Below are positions 18,851 to 27,921 of a DNA stretch of 64,000 bases, piece by piece; position 1 is the first letter of the stretch; every line of letters starts with the position of its first letter. The notes below the pieces were generated by a model. That model was not told the origin of the DNA and searched no databases. It saw nothing but the letters and a program-made list of their open reading frames with translations. The translations under genes were made by a program, and so were the position numbers. This DNA comes from Microbacterium oxydans. Lineage in GTDB: Bacteria; Actinomycetota; Actinomycetes; Actinomycetales; Microbacteriaceae. The stretch spans positions 287,147 to 351,146 of the forward strand of contig NZ_FMIR01000014.1 in assembly GCF_900095745.1 (NCBI RefSeq). Reading direction: 5' to 3'.

Positions 18851-19702
18851 CTACGGGCCGGGCAGCGGGTGCGAGGCGGATCCGGCGATCATCTCGGCGT
18901 ACCCCTCTTCGTAGGTGGGGTAGTCGAGACGCCCGAGCAGCGAGTGGAGCAGCGACCCGTCGTACACGAACCCGCGCGGGCCGTCGGATGCCTCGTCGGG
19001 TGGAACTTCGACGCCCAGCTCCCCGGCGAGGAAGCGGACGACGTCGCCGAGAGGTGCCGGCCTCTCATCGACCGCGTGCACCAGCCGTGGCGCATCGTCG
19101 GTGCGCAGGAGCAGGTCGAGCGTGCGCACGAGGTCGGTCTCGTGGATGCGGTTCGTGAGCCGGGAGTGGTCGACCGCCGCGCCCTCGCGGACCTTGCGCA
19201 GCAGGAACTCGCGACCGGGGCCGTAGATCCCCGCCGGGCGCACGACCACGGCGCCGAACAGCTCGGCCGCCGAGCGCTCGCCGTCACGGAGCCCCCGCGA
19301 GCGCTCGGTCTCCGCCGCGGGCTCATCCTGCTCGGTGAGAGGACGGTCGGCCTCGGCGCCTTCGAAGATGCTCCCCTCGAAGACGCCGGTCGACGACACG
19401 AACACGGTGCGCGCGGGTATCGCGGGCAGGGCATCCCGAAGGTGGCCGAGCGCCGTGTGGTAGGAGTGTTCTGCGGCGCCCGGCGGCAGCGTGATCACGA
19501 TCGCGTCGACGGCAGGCAGCGGCGTCGTGAGCGGCTGGGAGAGATCAGCGCGGATGCCGACCACGCCGGCGGGCAGCTCCCCGTCGCTCCGCCGCAACGC
19601 GAAGACCTCACCGCCATCGGCGAGAAGCCGGGGCGCGAGGCGCGCGCCGAGCTTGCCGAATCCGACCAGGAGTGTGCGCCGCGGCGCCGGGGTGGTTTCC
19701 AT
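18851..19702 (-). CDS. SDR-type NAD(P)-binding epimerase-like protein
   Basis: 283 aa. A Rossmann N-terminus (LLVGFGKLGARL) and SSTGVFEG plus RPAGIYGPGRE match the extended SDR/YeeZ-like family. The usual YxxxK pair is not obvious, as in many YeeZ relatives. ATG at 19702 (METTPAPRR) is chosen over an upstream in-frame start that runs into the aquaporin terminator. Ten bases upstream of DUF1684 on the same strand. Substrate unknown. Confidence 0.75.
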   Translation of the reverse strand: METTPAPRRTLLVGFGKLGARLAPRLLADGGEVFALRRSDGELPAGVVGIRADLSQPLTTPLPAVDAIVITLPPGAAEHSYHTALGHLRDALPAIPARTVFVSSTGVFEGSIFEGAEADRPLTEQDEPAAETERSRGLRDGERSAAELFGAVVVRPAGIYGPGREFLLRKVREGAAVDHSRLTNRIHETDLVRTLDLLLRTDDAPRLVHAVDERPAPLGDVVRFLAGELGVEVPPDEASDGPRGFVYDGSLLHSLLGRLDYPTYEEGYAEMIAGSASHPLPGP

Positions 19703-19736
19703 CGGTCCCAGGCTCCCACAGGTCCCGCACACGCAG

Positions 19737-19770
19737 AAGCGCCGCACCCTCCGAGGAGGATGCGGCGCTT
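19737..19770 (-). terminator. terminator hairpin after aquaporin gene
   Basis: Perfect arms AAGCGCCGCA/TGCGGCGCTT with a 14-base partly paired loop, 18 bases beyond the aquaporin-family gene stop and ahead of the SDR gene start. Confidence 0.75.
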
Positions 19771-19787
19771 CCGCCGTGCAGGGGGAG

Positions 19788-20438
19788 TTACTCCGCTGCG
19801 GCGATCTTCTTGGCGTCGTCCGTGTTGAGCACGCGGAACAGGATCGCGGCGATCACGGCGCCCACGACCGGGGCGACGATGTAGAGCCACAGCGAGCTCC
19901 AGGCGAAGTGCCCGCTGACCGAGAGGCCGAGCGCGACGGCCGGGTTGAAGCCGCCACCCGAGATGGAGCCGACGGTGGCCGCACCGACGAACACGGTCGC
20001 ACCGATCGCGAGGCCGTAGAACGAGTTGCCCGCGGTGTCCTTCGACGTGGCGGTGTTGAGCACGACCCACACGAGGATCAGCGTGAACAGCGCCTCGACG
20101 AGGAAGGCCGGGCCGACCTCGATGACCATGGCCTCTTCACCGGCCGGCCAGACCGACATGCTGACGAGTGCGGCCACCGCACCACCGACGAACTGCGCGA
20201 TGAGGTAGGCGATGAAGTCGGCGACGCTGAGACCGCCGCGCAGGAACACGCCGACCGAGACGGCCGGGTTCAGGTGGGCACCCGAGATGTGCCCCGTGGA
20301 GAACACGAGCACCATCAGGGTGAAACCGATCGCGAGGGGCGTCAGCGGGCTGTCGCTGTTCACCGCCGCGATGATCGCGAGAACGAAGAGGAAGGTGGCG
20401 ACCGCTTCTGCGAGCGCCTTGCGTGCCGTACCGGTCAT
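19788..20438 (-). CDS. MIP/aquaporin family channel
   Basis: 216 aa, six membrane segments and two half-helices with NPA boxes (Asn57 in GAHLNPAVS, Asn165 in GGFNPAVAL). The second box is followed by Val instead of the arginine that forms the usual aromatic/arginine selectivity filter, so water-only specificity is doubtful. Short AqpZ-like length argues against the long GlpF type. Stands alone, with its own terminator. Confidence 0.88.
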   Translation of the reverse strand: MTGTARKALAEAVATFLFVLAIIAAVNSDSPLTPLAIGFTLMVLVFSTGHISGAHLNPAVSVGVFLRGGLSVADFIAYLIAQFVGGAVAALVSMSVWPAGEEAMVIEVGPAFLVEALFTLILVWVVLNTATSKDTAGNSFYGLAIGATVFVGAATVGSISGGGFNPAVALGLSVSGHFAWSSLWLYIVAPVVGAVIAAILFRVLNTDDAKKIAAAE

Positions 20439-20700
20439 GAGAGAGCCCTTTGCTTGGGAATTCAGGAGAGGGGAAAGTCATCCGTTTGCCCGCGCACCCT
20501 GGCCGACGCACCCCTCGTGCGGCACCGACGCTATCGCTGCGCGCGCCGGAATATCGGGATGCCGCGCGGTATTGCTGTGAAATCCCTGAACTCGCTCCCG
20601 AGCGACGATCGCCGTGACATCCACGCCGCTCGGATGCCGGAGCCAGGGCGGTGATGTCAACCCCGTGGTCCGCGCCTCCCCTCCCCCGTAGCGTGCGAGG

Positions 20701-22092
20701 ATGACCACCGAGACTGCCTCCGGCGCCGAGGCCCCCACGCGGCTGAGACGAGCGATCACCGGCCCGCTGCTGTTCGCCTTCATCCTCGGAGATGTGCTCG
20801 GTGCGGGCATCTACGCGCTGATGGGTGTGCTCTCCGAGAAGGTGGGCGGCATGCTGTGGGCGCCGCTGCTCCTCGCGCTGCTGCTCGCCATGCTCACCGC
20901 CGGCTCCTACGCCGAACTGGTCACCAAGTACCCACGCGCGGGCGGGGCCGCGGTCTTCGCCGAGCGCGCGTTCCACAGCCCGCTCGTCTCGTTCCTCGTG
21001 GGCTTCAGCATGCTCGCGGCGGGCGTGACCAGCGCGGCAGGACTCGCCATCGCGTTCGCGGGCGACTACCTGGGCACCTTCCTCGACCTGCCGACGATCC
21101 CGGTGGCCATCGCCTTCCTCGCCCTGGTCGGCCTGCTGAATGCCCGCGGCATCCGCGAATCCCTGGGGGCCAACCTCGTGATGACCGCGATCGAGCTCAG
21201 CGGACTCGTCATCGTGATCGCCGTGGTCGCGATCTTCCTCGGCGGCGGGGGTGGCGACGTCTCCCGCATCGGGCAGGCGCCAGAGGGAACGAGCGTTGCC
21301 ATGGCGGTGCTCTCCGGAGCAGTCATCGCGTACTACTCGTTCGTCGGCTTCGAGACCTCGGCCAACATGATCGAAGAAGTGAAGAACCCGCGGCGCACCT
21401 ACCCTCGCGCCCTGTTCGGAGCACTCATCACCGCCGGCGCGGTCTACGTCCTCGTCGGCCTCGCGAGCTCGATCGCCCTCCCGCCCGCCGAGCTGCAGGA
21501 GTCCAGCGGCCCCCTGCTCGCCGTTGTCGAGGCCACGGGCGTCAGCATCCCCTCCTGGCTGTTCAGCCTCATCGCCCTCGTCGCCGTCGCGAACGGCGCC
21601 CTGCTGACCATGATCATGGTCAGTCGCCTCACCTACGGCATGGCCGAGCAGGGCCTGCTGCCGCCGGTGCTCGGCCGCGTGCTGCCGAAGCGGAAGACGC
21701 CGTGGGTCGCGATCCTCACCACCACGCTCGTCGCGATGGGGCTGACCCTCGTCGGCGATCTGGCCACGCTCGCCGAGACCGTGGTCCTGCTGCTCCTGGT
21801 CGTCTTCCTCAGCGTGAACATCTCGGTGCTGGTCCTCCGGCGCGATCACGTCGAGAACGATCACTTCCGGGTCTGGACGTTCGTCCCCGTGCTCGGCATC
21901 GCCTCGTGCATCCTGCTGCTCACCCAGCAGCGCCCCGTCGTCTGGCTCTTCGGTGCGATCCTGCTCGCCGTCGGCGGTGTCCTGTACCTGCTCACCCGCT
22001 GGAACCGGAAGCGCACCGGTGGCGCACCACTCGGGACCGGCCCGAAACCTGACACCGCAACCGACCCGAAGGAGAACCATGAGCACGCCTGA
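20701..22092 (+). CDS. APC family amino acid permease
   Basis: 463 aa, about 12 membrane segments. The first helix has the APC glycine motif (GDVLGAGIYALMG), and helix 6 has YSFVGFETSANMIEEVKNP, typical of APC and CAT-like carriers. Predicted proton-coupled amino acid or polyamine uptake; the substrate cannot be read from sequence. The next small gene starts inside its end. Confidence 0.85.
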   Translation: MTTETASGAEAPTRLRRAITGPLLFAFILGDVLGAGIYALMGVLSEKVGGMLWAPLLLALLLAMLTAGSYAELVTKYPRAGGAAVFAERAFHSPLVSFLVGFSMLAAGVTSAAGLAIAFAGDYLGTFLDLPTIPVAIAFLALVGLLNARGIRESLGANLVMTAIELSGLVIVIAVVAIFLGGGGGDVSRIGQAPEGTSVAMAVLSGAVIAYYSFVGFETSANMIEEVKNPRRTYPRALFGALITAGAVYVLVGLASSIALPPAELQESSGPLLAVVEATGVSIPSWLFSLIALVAVANGALLTMIMVSRLTYGMAEQGLLPPVLGRVLPKRKTPWVAILTTTLVAMGLTLVGDLATLAETVVLLLLVVFLSVNISVLVLRRDHVENDHFRVWTFVPVLGIASCILLLTQQRPVVWLFGAILLAVGGVLYLLTRWNRKRTGGAPLGTGPKPDTATDPKENHEHA

Positions 22093-22285
22093 GAACAACG
22101 CCGATGAGATGACGAGCACCGAGAAGCGCCACGATCAGCTCACCGCCGCGCCGGATGCGACCGAGGCTGATGCCGCCCCGCGCATCGAGGTCAGCGAGCA
22201 CGACGGCAACACCCGGATCGACATCGCCCCCGACGCTCCGGTGCGTCCGGGCCCTGGTCCGGGGGTCGAGGCCGACGAGGACTGA
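22079..22285 (+). CDS. small acidic hypothetical protein
   Basis: 68 aa, rich in Glu, Asp, Ala and Pro, with no membrane segment or known domain. ATG follows AAGGAGAACC and overlaps the last 14 bases of the APC permease gene, so it is probably co-translated with it. Likely disordered. Function unknown. Confidence 0.6.
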   Translation: MSTPENNADEMTSTEKRHDQLTAAPDATEADAAPRIEVSEHDGNTRIDIAPDAPVRPGPGPGVEADED

Positions 22286-22293
22286 TCCGCGGT

Positions 22294-22872
22294 TCAGACG
22301 CCCGCGGTTGCGCCGATCCGCTCCTGTGTGCTCGTGACGGTCGCGAACCCGCGTGCCGAGAGGATGCTCTCGGTGCGGCGCATGAGGTCCTCCCCCGACA
22401 CGGCGGCGAGCGCACCGTGAGCCGGGATGGCGGAGGTGGTCGTCGCATCCGTCACGAACTCGACCTCGAAGCCCAGGTCGGCGGCGATACGGGTGGTCGT
22501 CTCGCAGCACTGCTCCGTGCGGATGCCGCAGACGACGACGCGGCGGATGCCTGCACGCCGCAGTCGCTCCTCGAGGTCGGTCGAGCCGAACGCGTTGACG
22601 GTGGTCTTGGTGAGCGCGTCCTCGGAATCCCGAGGCTCGAGTTCCTCGATCACCCGCACGAATCCGTTGGCGGGATCGAACACGCCTCCGGTACCCGGTT
22701 CGGAGTGGGTGATCCACACGACCGGGTCGCCGATCTCGCGGGCATGCGCGACGAGGAGTGCGATGTTGTCGAGCACCGCCGGGTTCGCGGTCGCCGCCCA
22801 GTCGTCGGCGCGCTGGCGGAACGACTCCTGTGCATCGATGACCAGCAGGGCGGTGTCGGGAGAAGTCGTCAT
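22294..22872 (-). CDS. isochorismatase-family cysteine hydrolase
   Basis: 192 aa. The family triad is present: Asp13 (LLVIDAQESF), Lys89 (LTKTTVNAF) and Cys122 (GIRTEQCCETTTR). These enzymes cleave amide or ether-type bonds of nicotinamide-, carbamoyl- or isochorismate-like substrates; which one is not evident. ATG at 22872 gives the standard start; the upstream frame runs towards the CorA gene. Eight bases separate its stop from that of the convergent small acidic gene. Confidence 0.85.
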   Translation of the reverse strand: MTTSPDTALLVIDAQESFRQRADDWAATANPAVLDNIALLVAHAREIGDPVVWITHSEPGTGGVFDPANGFVRVIEELEPRDSEDALTKTTVNAFGSTDLEERLRRAGIRRVVVCGIRTEQCCETTTRIAADLGFEVEFVTDATTTSAIPAHGALAAVSGEDLMRRTESILSARGFATVTSTQERIGATAGV

Positions 22873-22946
22873 GGGCTCATCGTGATCGCCGCCGAGGCGC
22901 CGAGCAAGGTCCCATCCGGCCAACGACCGCATGGTTCCGGCCAGCG

Positions 22947-23963
22947 TCAGAGCCAGCCCTTGCGCTTGAACGCCGCGTACAGGCCGAATCCCAGCGCGAC
23001 CATCATGCCGACTGCCATCGGATAGCCCAGCAGCCAGTGCAGCTCCGGCATGTGATCGAAGTTCATGCCGTAGATCGTGCCGACGAGTGTCGGGGCGAAC
23101 AGGATCGCCGCCCATCCGGAGATCTTCTTGACCTCGTCGTTCTGGCGGATGCTGAGCTCCGTCATCCGCCGCATCTCCTCGTTCTGCCGGCGGGCCACGA
23201 TCGTCGACTCGACGGTGAGGGCGTTGTCGAGGACGGTCCGGAAGGTCGTCGCTCGGTCGCTCACTCGGAGTGTGTGATCGAGCACGTCGCGCAGGTAGCT
23301 CCGCAGTTCCTCCCCCACCAGATACTTGTCCGAGCCGCGCAGCAGCGCCTCGAGCATTCCGGAGAGCGGCTGCGTCGCGCGCTGGAAATCGATGACCTCC
23401 CTGCCGAGCTCGTAGATGCGCTGCGTGGCATCCACGTCTTCCTCGAAGAGCTGGCTCTCGATCTCGTCGATGTCGTTCTCGAGTCCCGCGAGGACCGGCG
23501 CGTACTCGTCGACGACCTCGTCGAGGATGGCGTACAGCACGGCTTCGGGACCGAGGGCGAGCAGCGCGGGGTCGCCCTCCAGCCGGTGCCGCACGCGTCC
23601 GAGGTCGGGCGATTCTGCGTGCCTGATCGTCACGACGAAATCGGGGCCGACCAGCACGTGTACTTCGCCGAACTCGACCTCCTCGGCCTCGTCGAGGTAG
23701 CGGGCCGGGCGCAGCACCATGAACAGCACATCGCCGTAGCGCTCCAGCTTGGCGCGCTGGTGCCCCGAGAGAGCATCCTCGACGACGAGGGCGTGGATGC
23801 CGAACTCGTCGGCGACCTCGCGGATCTCTTCCTCACTGGGCCGGTACAGCCCGATCCAGCTCATCCCGCCGCGTTCCCGCATGCGCTCGAACGTCTCGCT
23901 CAGGCTCTGCGGATTCTCGGTGCGCACACCGTCCACGTAGATCGCGTTGTCGATGATCGCCAT
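22947..23963 (-). CDS. corA: CorA-type magnesium/cobalt transporter
   Basis: 338 aa. A large cytoplasmic alpha/beta and coiled helical domain is followed by two C-terminal membrane helices joined by the YGMNF signature, and a basic tail (KRKGW). Forms a pentameric Mg2+ or Co2+ channel. ATG at 23963 (MAIIDNAIYVDG) is taken as the start; the longer open frame crosses the neighbouring lipoprotein gene. Transcribed in the same direction as that gene. Confidence 0.9.
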   Translation of the reverse strand: MAIIDNAIYVDGVRTENPQSLSETFERMRERGGMSWIGLYRPSEEEIREVADEFGIHALVVEDALSGHQRAKLERYGDVLFMVLRPARYLDEAEEVEFGEVHVLVGPDFVVTIRHAESPDLGRVRHRLEGDPALLALGPEAVLYAILDEVVDEYAPVLAGLENDIDEIESQLFEEDVDATQRIYELGREVIDFQRATQPLSGMLEALLRGSDKYLVGEELRSYLRDVLDHTLRVSDRATTFRTVLDNALTVESTIVARRQNEEMRRMTELSIRQNDEVKKISGWAAILFAPTLVGTIYGMNFDHMPELHWLLGYPMAVGMMVALGFGLYAAFKRKGWL

Positions 23964-24001
23964 CGTCGCCCTTCCCTTCCGCACCGAGGTCGGGCCGGTG
24001 G

Positions 24002-25279
24002 TCACTCCGCAGGCGGCGGCACGCAGGCGAGCGCGGACTTCGAGATCGCCTCGTGGTACTGCTCCGCCGTGAAGGGGAGCCCGAACTCCGGCGCCGTCTG
24101 GCCGGACGCCGCGGGGGCCTTCGACGCGATCGCCGCGAGCTCCCACGACAGCTGCTGCGCGATCGCCACGCCTGCCGTCGAGTCGTTCAGCACCACGGCG
24201 ACGGTGAACCCGGTCGCCGGATCGGAGTATGCGGCCGTGGCGTAGCCCGGGACCGAGCCGTGCTGACCGACCATCGAGCCCACGAGGAACGCCCCACCGG
24301 CGGTCTGGAACCAGGACGGGTCGTGTGCGCCGGCCGGGAGCGGGCTGCCGAAGCGAGCCGGTTTGTCCTTCGTGCGCAGCACCTGCTTCGCCTCGGCCTG
24401 GACGTAGCGACCGAGATCGGTGATGTTGGAGACCACGCCGGAGTCGGTGTAACCGGAGCTGGCCGAGAGCGTGGTGATGTCGACCGGGGCGGCGCAGTTG
24501 AAGCCGCCTTCGACAGCCGACATGTAGTGCCCGTTCAACGGGGTGTCTCCCGGCGCAGCCGGCGTCGAGCCGGGGAGCGAGGTGGCGGCGAGTTCGAGCG
24601 GCTCCGTGACGTACTCCGCGATCAGTTCGGATGCCGACATGCCCGTGGCCCGCTCGAGAGCGAGGCCGAGGAGGAGGTATCCCGCGTCGGAATCGCGGAA
24701 GGTCGTCGCCGGTGCCACCCGCTCGCGGCCCAGCCCGTAGCCGGCGAGCTCCAGCGGAGCCCAGATGCGCTCCGGGGTGTTCAGTAGCGCGCCCTTGATC
24801 GTCGGCTCGGACGATCCGGCACCGCTCGTGCCGTTGCACAGGTCGAGGAGGGTGACGTCCTTCATGTCGGCGACGCCCGAGACGTACTTGGGCACCTTGG
24901 CGTCGAGCTTGACGGTCCCCTCGTCGGCGAGGGCGTAGAGCACGTCGCACGTCATGAGGCGGGTCACGTCGGCGACGCGGAAGGTCATATCGGTGGACAG
25001 CTCGCCGCCGTCGCGGTCCTGCGTGCCCGATGCGGTGACCCAGCTGCCGCTCCACGGGACCCAGACGCCCACGATCGCCCCGGAGGCGCCGGATGCGGTG
25101 AGCGCGTTGTCGACGGCCGCCTGCATGGCCTCGACCGTCGCGTCGGGCAGAGCGCCGTCCACCTGAGCCGGTGGCGTGTAGGTGAAGGAGCCTTCGGAGG
25201 AGCATCCGGTGAGGACGAGAGCGAGCACGGCCGCACTGGCCGCTGCGGCGCGCCAACGGCGCGACGAGAGAAGCTGCAT
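24002..25279 (-). CDS. beta-lactamase-fold lipoprotein with ruined active site
   Basis: 425 aa. A lipoprotein signal ends LVLTGC (Cys26). The body follows the serine beta-lactamase/PBP pattern, including YLLLGLALERATG and HGSVPGYATAAY. But the catalytic SxxK is DVTR (Asp104, Arg107) and the YxN box is DSD (Asp196-Asp198). It is therefore predicted to be a non-catalytic, surface-anchored binding protein. What it binds is unknown. The bases were read directly at both motifs, and the frame is otherwise intact, so it does not look like a decayed gene. Confidence 0.85.
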   Translation of the reverse strand: MQLLSSRRWRAAAASAAVLALVLTGCSSEGSFTYTPPAQVDGALPDATVEAMQAAVDNALTASGASGAIVGVWVPWSGSWVTASGTQDRDGGELSTDMTFRVADVTRLMTCDVLYALADEGTVKLDAKVPKYVSGVADMKDVTLLDLCNGTSGAGSSEPTIKGALLNTPERIWAPLELAGYGLGRERVAPATTFRDSDAGYLLLGLALERATGMSASELIAEYVTEPLELAATSLPGSTPAAPGDTPLNGHYMSAVEGGFNCAAPVDITTLSASSGYTDSGVVSNITDLGRYVQAEAKQVLRTKDKPARFGSPLPAGAHDPSWFQTAGGAFLVGSMVGQHGSVPGYATAAYSDPATGFTVAVVLNDSTAGVAIAQQLSWELAAIASKAPAASGQTAPEFGLPFTAEQYHEAISKSALACVPPPAE

Positions 25280-25376
25280 GTAGAACCCCCGAGGATGTGT
25301 CTCCCGAGTCTAGAACGCGGATCCTGAAAGTCGGCCCCGCGCCGGGCGATCCCTGCGCGCGCGTAAGGTGAGAATC

Positions 25377-25688
25377 GTGTCCCACCTCTTCGATGCCGAC
25401 GTGATCGCCGCCGTTCTCCGCCACATGAACGGCGACCACACCGACGACAATCTGCTCATCGCCCGCGCCTTCGCCGAGACCGACGCCGAGATCAGCGACT
25501 CCGTCATGACCGGCTTCGACGGCGATGGCGGGGTGTGGGCGATCACCGCCGGCGGCGCCGCCTCCGAGCTGCGCGTGCCGTGGCCCGGAGGACCCATCGC
25601 CGACCGCCCGTCGGTGCGTCGCGAGGTCGTGGCGCTCTATGACGAGGCCTGCGCCCGTCTCGGGGTCGAGCCGCGTCCGCACGCCTGA
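25377..25688 (+). CDS. DUF2470 domain protein
   Basis: 103 aa. HMNGDHTDDNLLIARAF is the DUF2470 signature, the domain found at the end of HugZ-type heme oxygenases and some heme-binding flavin proteins. GTG at 25377 sits five bases after AAGGTGAG; GTG at 25368 is possible. It lies 81 bp upstream of a heme oxygenase gene on the same strand, which suggests a role in heme or iron handling. Confidence 0.8.
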   Translation: MSHLFDADVIAAVLRHMNGDHTDDNLLIARAFAETDAEISDSVMTGFDGDGGVWAITAGGAASELRVPWPGGPIADRPSVRREVVALYDEACARLGVEPRPHA

Positions 25689-25740
25689 TCGTCGCGGCGA
25701 CGTGGCGCCGGACGACTTCCGGTGACTCCGGGCTTTCCTC

Positions 25741-25760
25741 TGAGGTAAGGCTCCCCTTAC
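25741..25760 (+). promoter_or_regulatory. IdeR/DtxR-like iron box
   Basis: A perfect inverted repeat GTAAGG-CTCC-CCTTAC (25745-25760) lies ten bases before the heme oxygenase start. The 19-base stretch from 25741 matches the IdeR consensus (TTAGGTTAGGCTAACCTAA) at 14 positions by my count. Iron-dependent repression of the heme oxygenase gene is inferred. Confidence 0.6.
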
Positions 25761-25769
25761 ACTAAGGTC

Positions 25770-26417
25770 ATGCCCGAGATCCTCTCCTTCTCCGCCGCCC
25801 TGCGCGAGCGCTCGTCCGGATCGCACTCCCGCAGCGAGACCGCCGGCTTCATGTCCGACCTCCTGAAGGGTGAGGGCTCCCGCGAGGACTACATCTCGCT
25901 CGTCGCTCAGCACTACTTCATCTACGAGGCACTCGAGAGCGCCGGCGACCGCATGCGCCAGGACCCGATCGCCTCGGTCTTCCTCAGCGACAAGCTCACC
26001 CGCCTTCCCGCGCTCGAGGCCGACCTGGAGTTCCTCCTCGGCGCCGACTGGCGCGAGCAGATCGTGCCGCTGCCGACCACGCAGCGCTATGTCGACCGCA
26101 TCCGTCAGGTCGGGGCGACCTGGGCCGGCGGCTTCGTGGCGCATCACTACACGCGCTACCTCGGCGACCTCTCCGGTGGGATCTTCATCGGCCGCGTGAT
26201 GGCCCGTCGTTTCGGCTTCGAGACCAACGGCATCGGCTTCTACCTGTTCGACGACATCGCCGACCCGTCGGCCTTCAAGGACGTGTACCGCGAGCAGCTC
26301 GACGCGGCGCCGTGGGACGACGCCGAGCGCGAGCGCGTGATCGACGAGGTGCTCCTCGCCTACCGCTTCAACACCGAGCTCTTCGAAGACCTCGACCGGG
26401 CGCGCGCCGCGGCCTGA
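25770..26417 (+). CDS. hmuO: biliverdin-producing heme oxygenase
   Basis: 215 aa, the HmuO length. Opens heme to biliverdin, CO and Fe2+, releasing iron in the cytoplasm. Proximal His19 is in GSHSRSET and the distal helix is YLGDLSGG with its flexible glycines. The IdeR-like box just upstream and the DUF2470 neighbour support iron scavenging. Confidence 0.93.
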   Translation: MPEILSFSAALRERSSGSHSRSETAGFMSDLLKGEGSREDYISLVAQHYFIYEALESAGDRMRQDPIASVFLSDKLTRLPALEADLEFLLGADWREQIVPLPTTQRYVDRIRQVGATWAGGFVAHHYTRYLGDLSGGIFIGRVMARRFGFETNGIGFYLFDDIADPSAFKDVYREQLDAAPWDDAERERVIDEVLLAYRFNTELFEDLDRARAAA

Positions 26418-26421
26418 GGCG

Positions 26422-27849
26422 TCAGCTCTTCGGCAGCTCCGGTGTCGACGCCGCCAGCCAGGCGTCGCGCATGAACCGGCGCACGTCCTCGTCCACCCGG
26501 ATGTCGCGGGGTCGCAGCGGGCGCGACAGGTAGAGCCCCTCGAGCGAGGTCAGCCGGCTCAGCGCGACATACGTCTGCCCCGGCGCGAAGGCGCCGGAGC
26601 CGAGGTCGATGATCGCGCGTTCGTAGGTCTTGCCCTGCGACTTGTGGATCGTGACCGCCCAGGCGAGCCGCAGCGGGAACTGGGTGAACTCGGCCACCAC
26701 GTCGCGCGACAGCTTCTTGGTGTTCTGGTCGTACGCGTAGCGGAACCGTTCCCACACGGCGGGTTCGACGTCGACCTCCTCGCCGTCGATGTCGACGCGC
26801 ACCGCGCTGCCGATGATGCGGACCACCGTTCCGATGGTGCCGTTCACCCAGCGGGGCGGCTCTCCGGACATCGCCGTGTCGTTGCGCAGGAACATCACCT
26901 GCGCGCCGACCTTGAGCTTGAGCTCGGACTCGGCCGGCAGCGACGCCTCGCCGCGCCCGAAGTCGCCGCTGACCTCGGCGCGCGCGGTCTGCTCCTTGCC
27001 GGGCAGTGCAGCAAGATGCCTGCTGTTGATGCTGTTCACGATGTCGTTGCGCGTGGCGAGGGTGATCATCGGCACCTCGCCCGGCTCCGGATCCGGCGGC
27101 GTGCGCGCGCCCTGCGTGTTCAGCACCCCGGCGATCTCGGCGGTCACCCGCCCGTAGCGCACGGCGTTCAGCATCGCCTTGAACCCGTCGTCGGACTGGC
27201 GGTGGATCTGCACCAGCTCCCGCACGTGCAGCTCGGCACGGGTGTCGACCTCGAACAGGCCTCCCTGATCGGAGATCCCGGACCCGCCGGCCCACACCTT
27301 GGCGTCGAAGAACCAGAACGAGCGGTAGTGGTCCTGTACGTAGCGGGCCTCGTCACCCCGCGGGGGAACCGGCGCCAACTGGTACGGGTCGCCGAACATG
27401 ACGACCTGCACGCCACCGAACGGTTCACCCCTGCGCCCTCTGGCCTGGCGCAGGGAGCGGTCGATCGCATCCATCAGGTCGGCGTTGACCATCGAGATCT
27501 CGTCGATCACGAGTGTCTCGATGGCGTTGAGGATGCGTCGCGTCGCATCGTTCTGGTCGATGTCGGCGTCGCCGATCAGGCCGATGGGCAGCCGGAAGAG
27601 CGAATGGATGGTCTGGCCCTCGACGTTGAGCGCCGCGACACCGGTGGGTGCACAGATCGCGATCTGCTTCTTCGTGTGCCAGGCGAAGTGCTGCAACAGC
27701 GTCGACTTGCCGGTGCCGGCACGCCCGGTGATGAAGACGTGCTCGCCGGTGTCCTCGATGAGCCGGAACAGCTCTTGCTGCTCCTCGGACAGGGCGGGAA
27801 GGGACACGGCACTCACAGGGGAAGCAGACGGAAACGGGGCGCCACCCAT
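26422..27849 (-). CDS. PIF1-like DNA helicase
   Basis: 475 aa. SF1B helicase motifs in order: Walker A GRAGTGKST (42-50), LVIDEISM, FGDPYQLAPVP, QIHRQSD, and the C-terminal VTIHKSQGKTYE and YVALSR blocks. Predicted 5'-3' unwinding in DNA maintenance. ATG at 27849 has no clear ribosome site; GTG codons a few residues inside are alternatives. Four bases separate its stop from the convergent heme oxygenase stop. Confidence 0.88.
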   Translation of the reverse strand: MGGAPFPSASPVSAVSLPALSEEQQELFRLIEDTGEHVFITGRAGTGKSTLLQHFAWHTKKQIAICAPTGVAALNVEGQTIHSLFRLPIGLIGDADIDQNDATRRILNAIETLVIDEISMVNADLMDAIDRSLRQARGRRGEPFGGVQVVMFGDPYQLAPVPPRGDEARYVQDHYRSFWFFDAKVWAGGSGISDQGGLFEVDTRAELHVRELVQIHRQSDDGFKAMLNAVRYGRVTAEIAGVLNTQGARTPPDPEPGEVPMITLATRNDIVNSINSRHLAALPGKEQTARAEVSGDFGRGEASLPAESELKLKVGAQVMFLRNDTAMSGEPPRWVNGTIGTVVRIIGSAVRVDIDGEEVDVEPAVWERFRYAYDQNTKKLSRDVVAEFTQFPLRLAWAVTIHKSQGKTYERAIIDLGSGAFAPGQTYVALSRLTSLEGLYLSRPLRPRDIRVDEDVRRFMRDAWLAASTPELPKS

Positions 27850-27921
27850 GCTACGTCCCGGCATCCGCCTGCGGCTGCCGACGCTCGGCGTCCCCCCAGG
27901 ACGCCCTCCTAGACTGACGCC

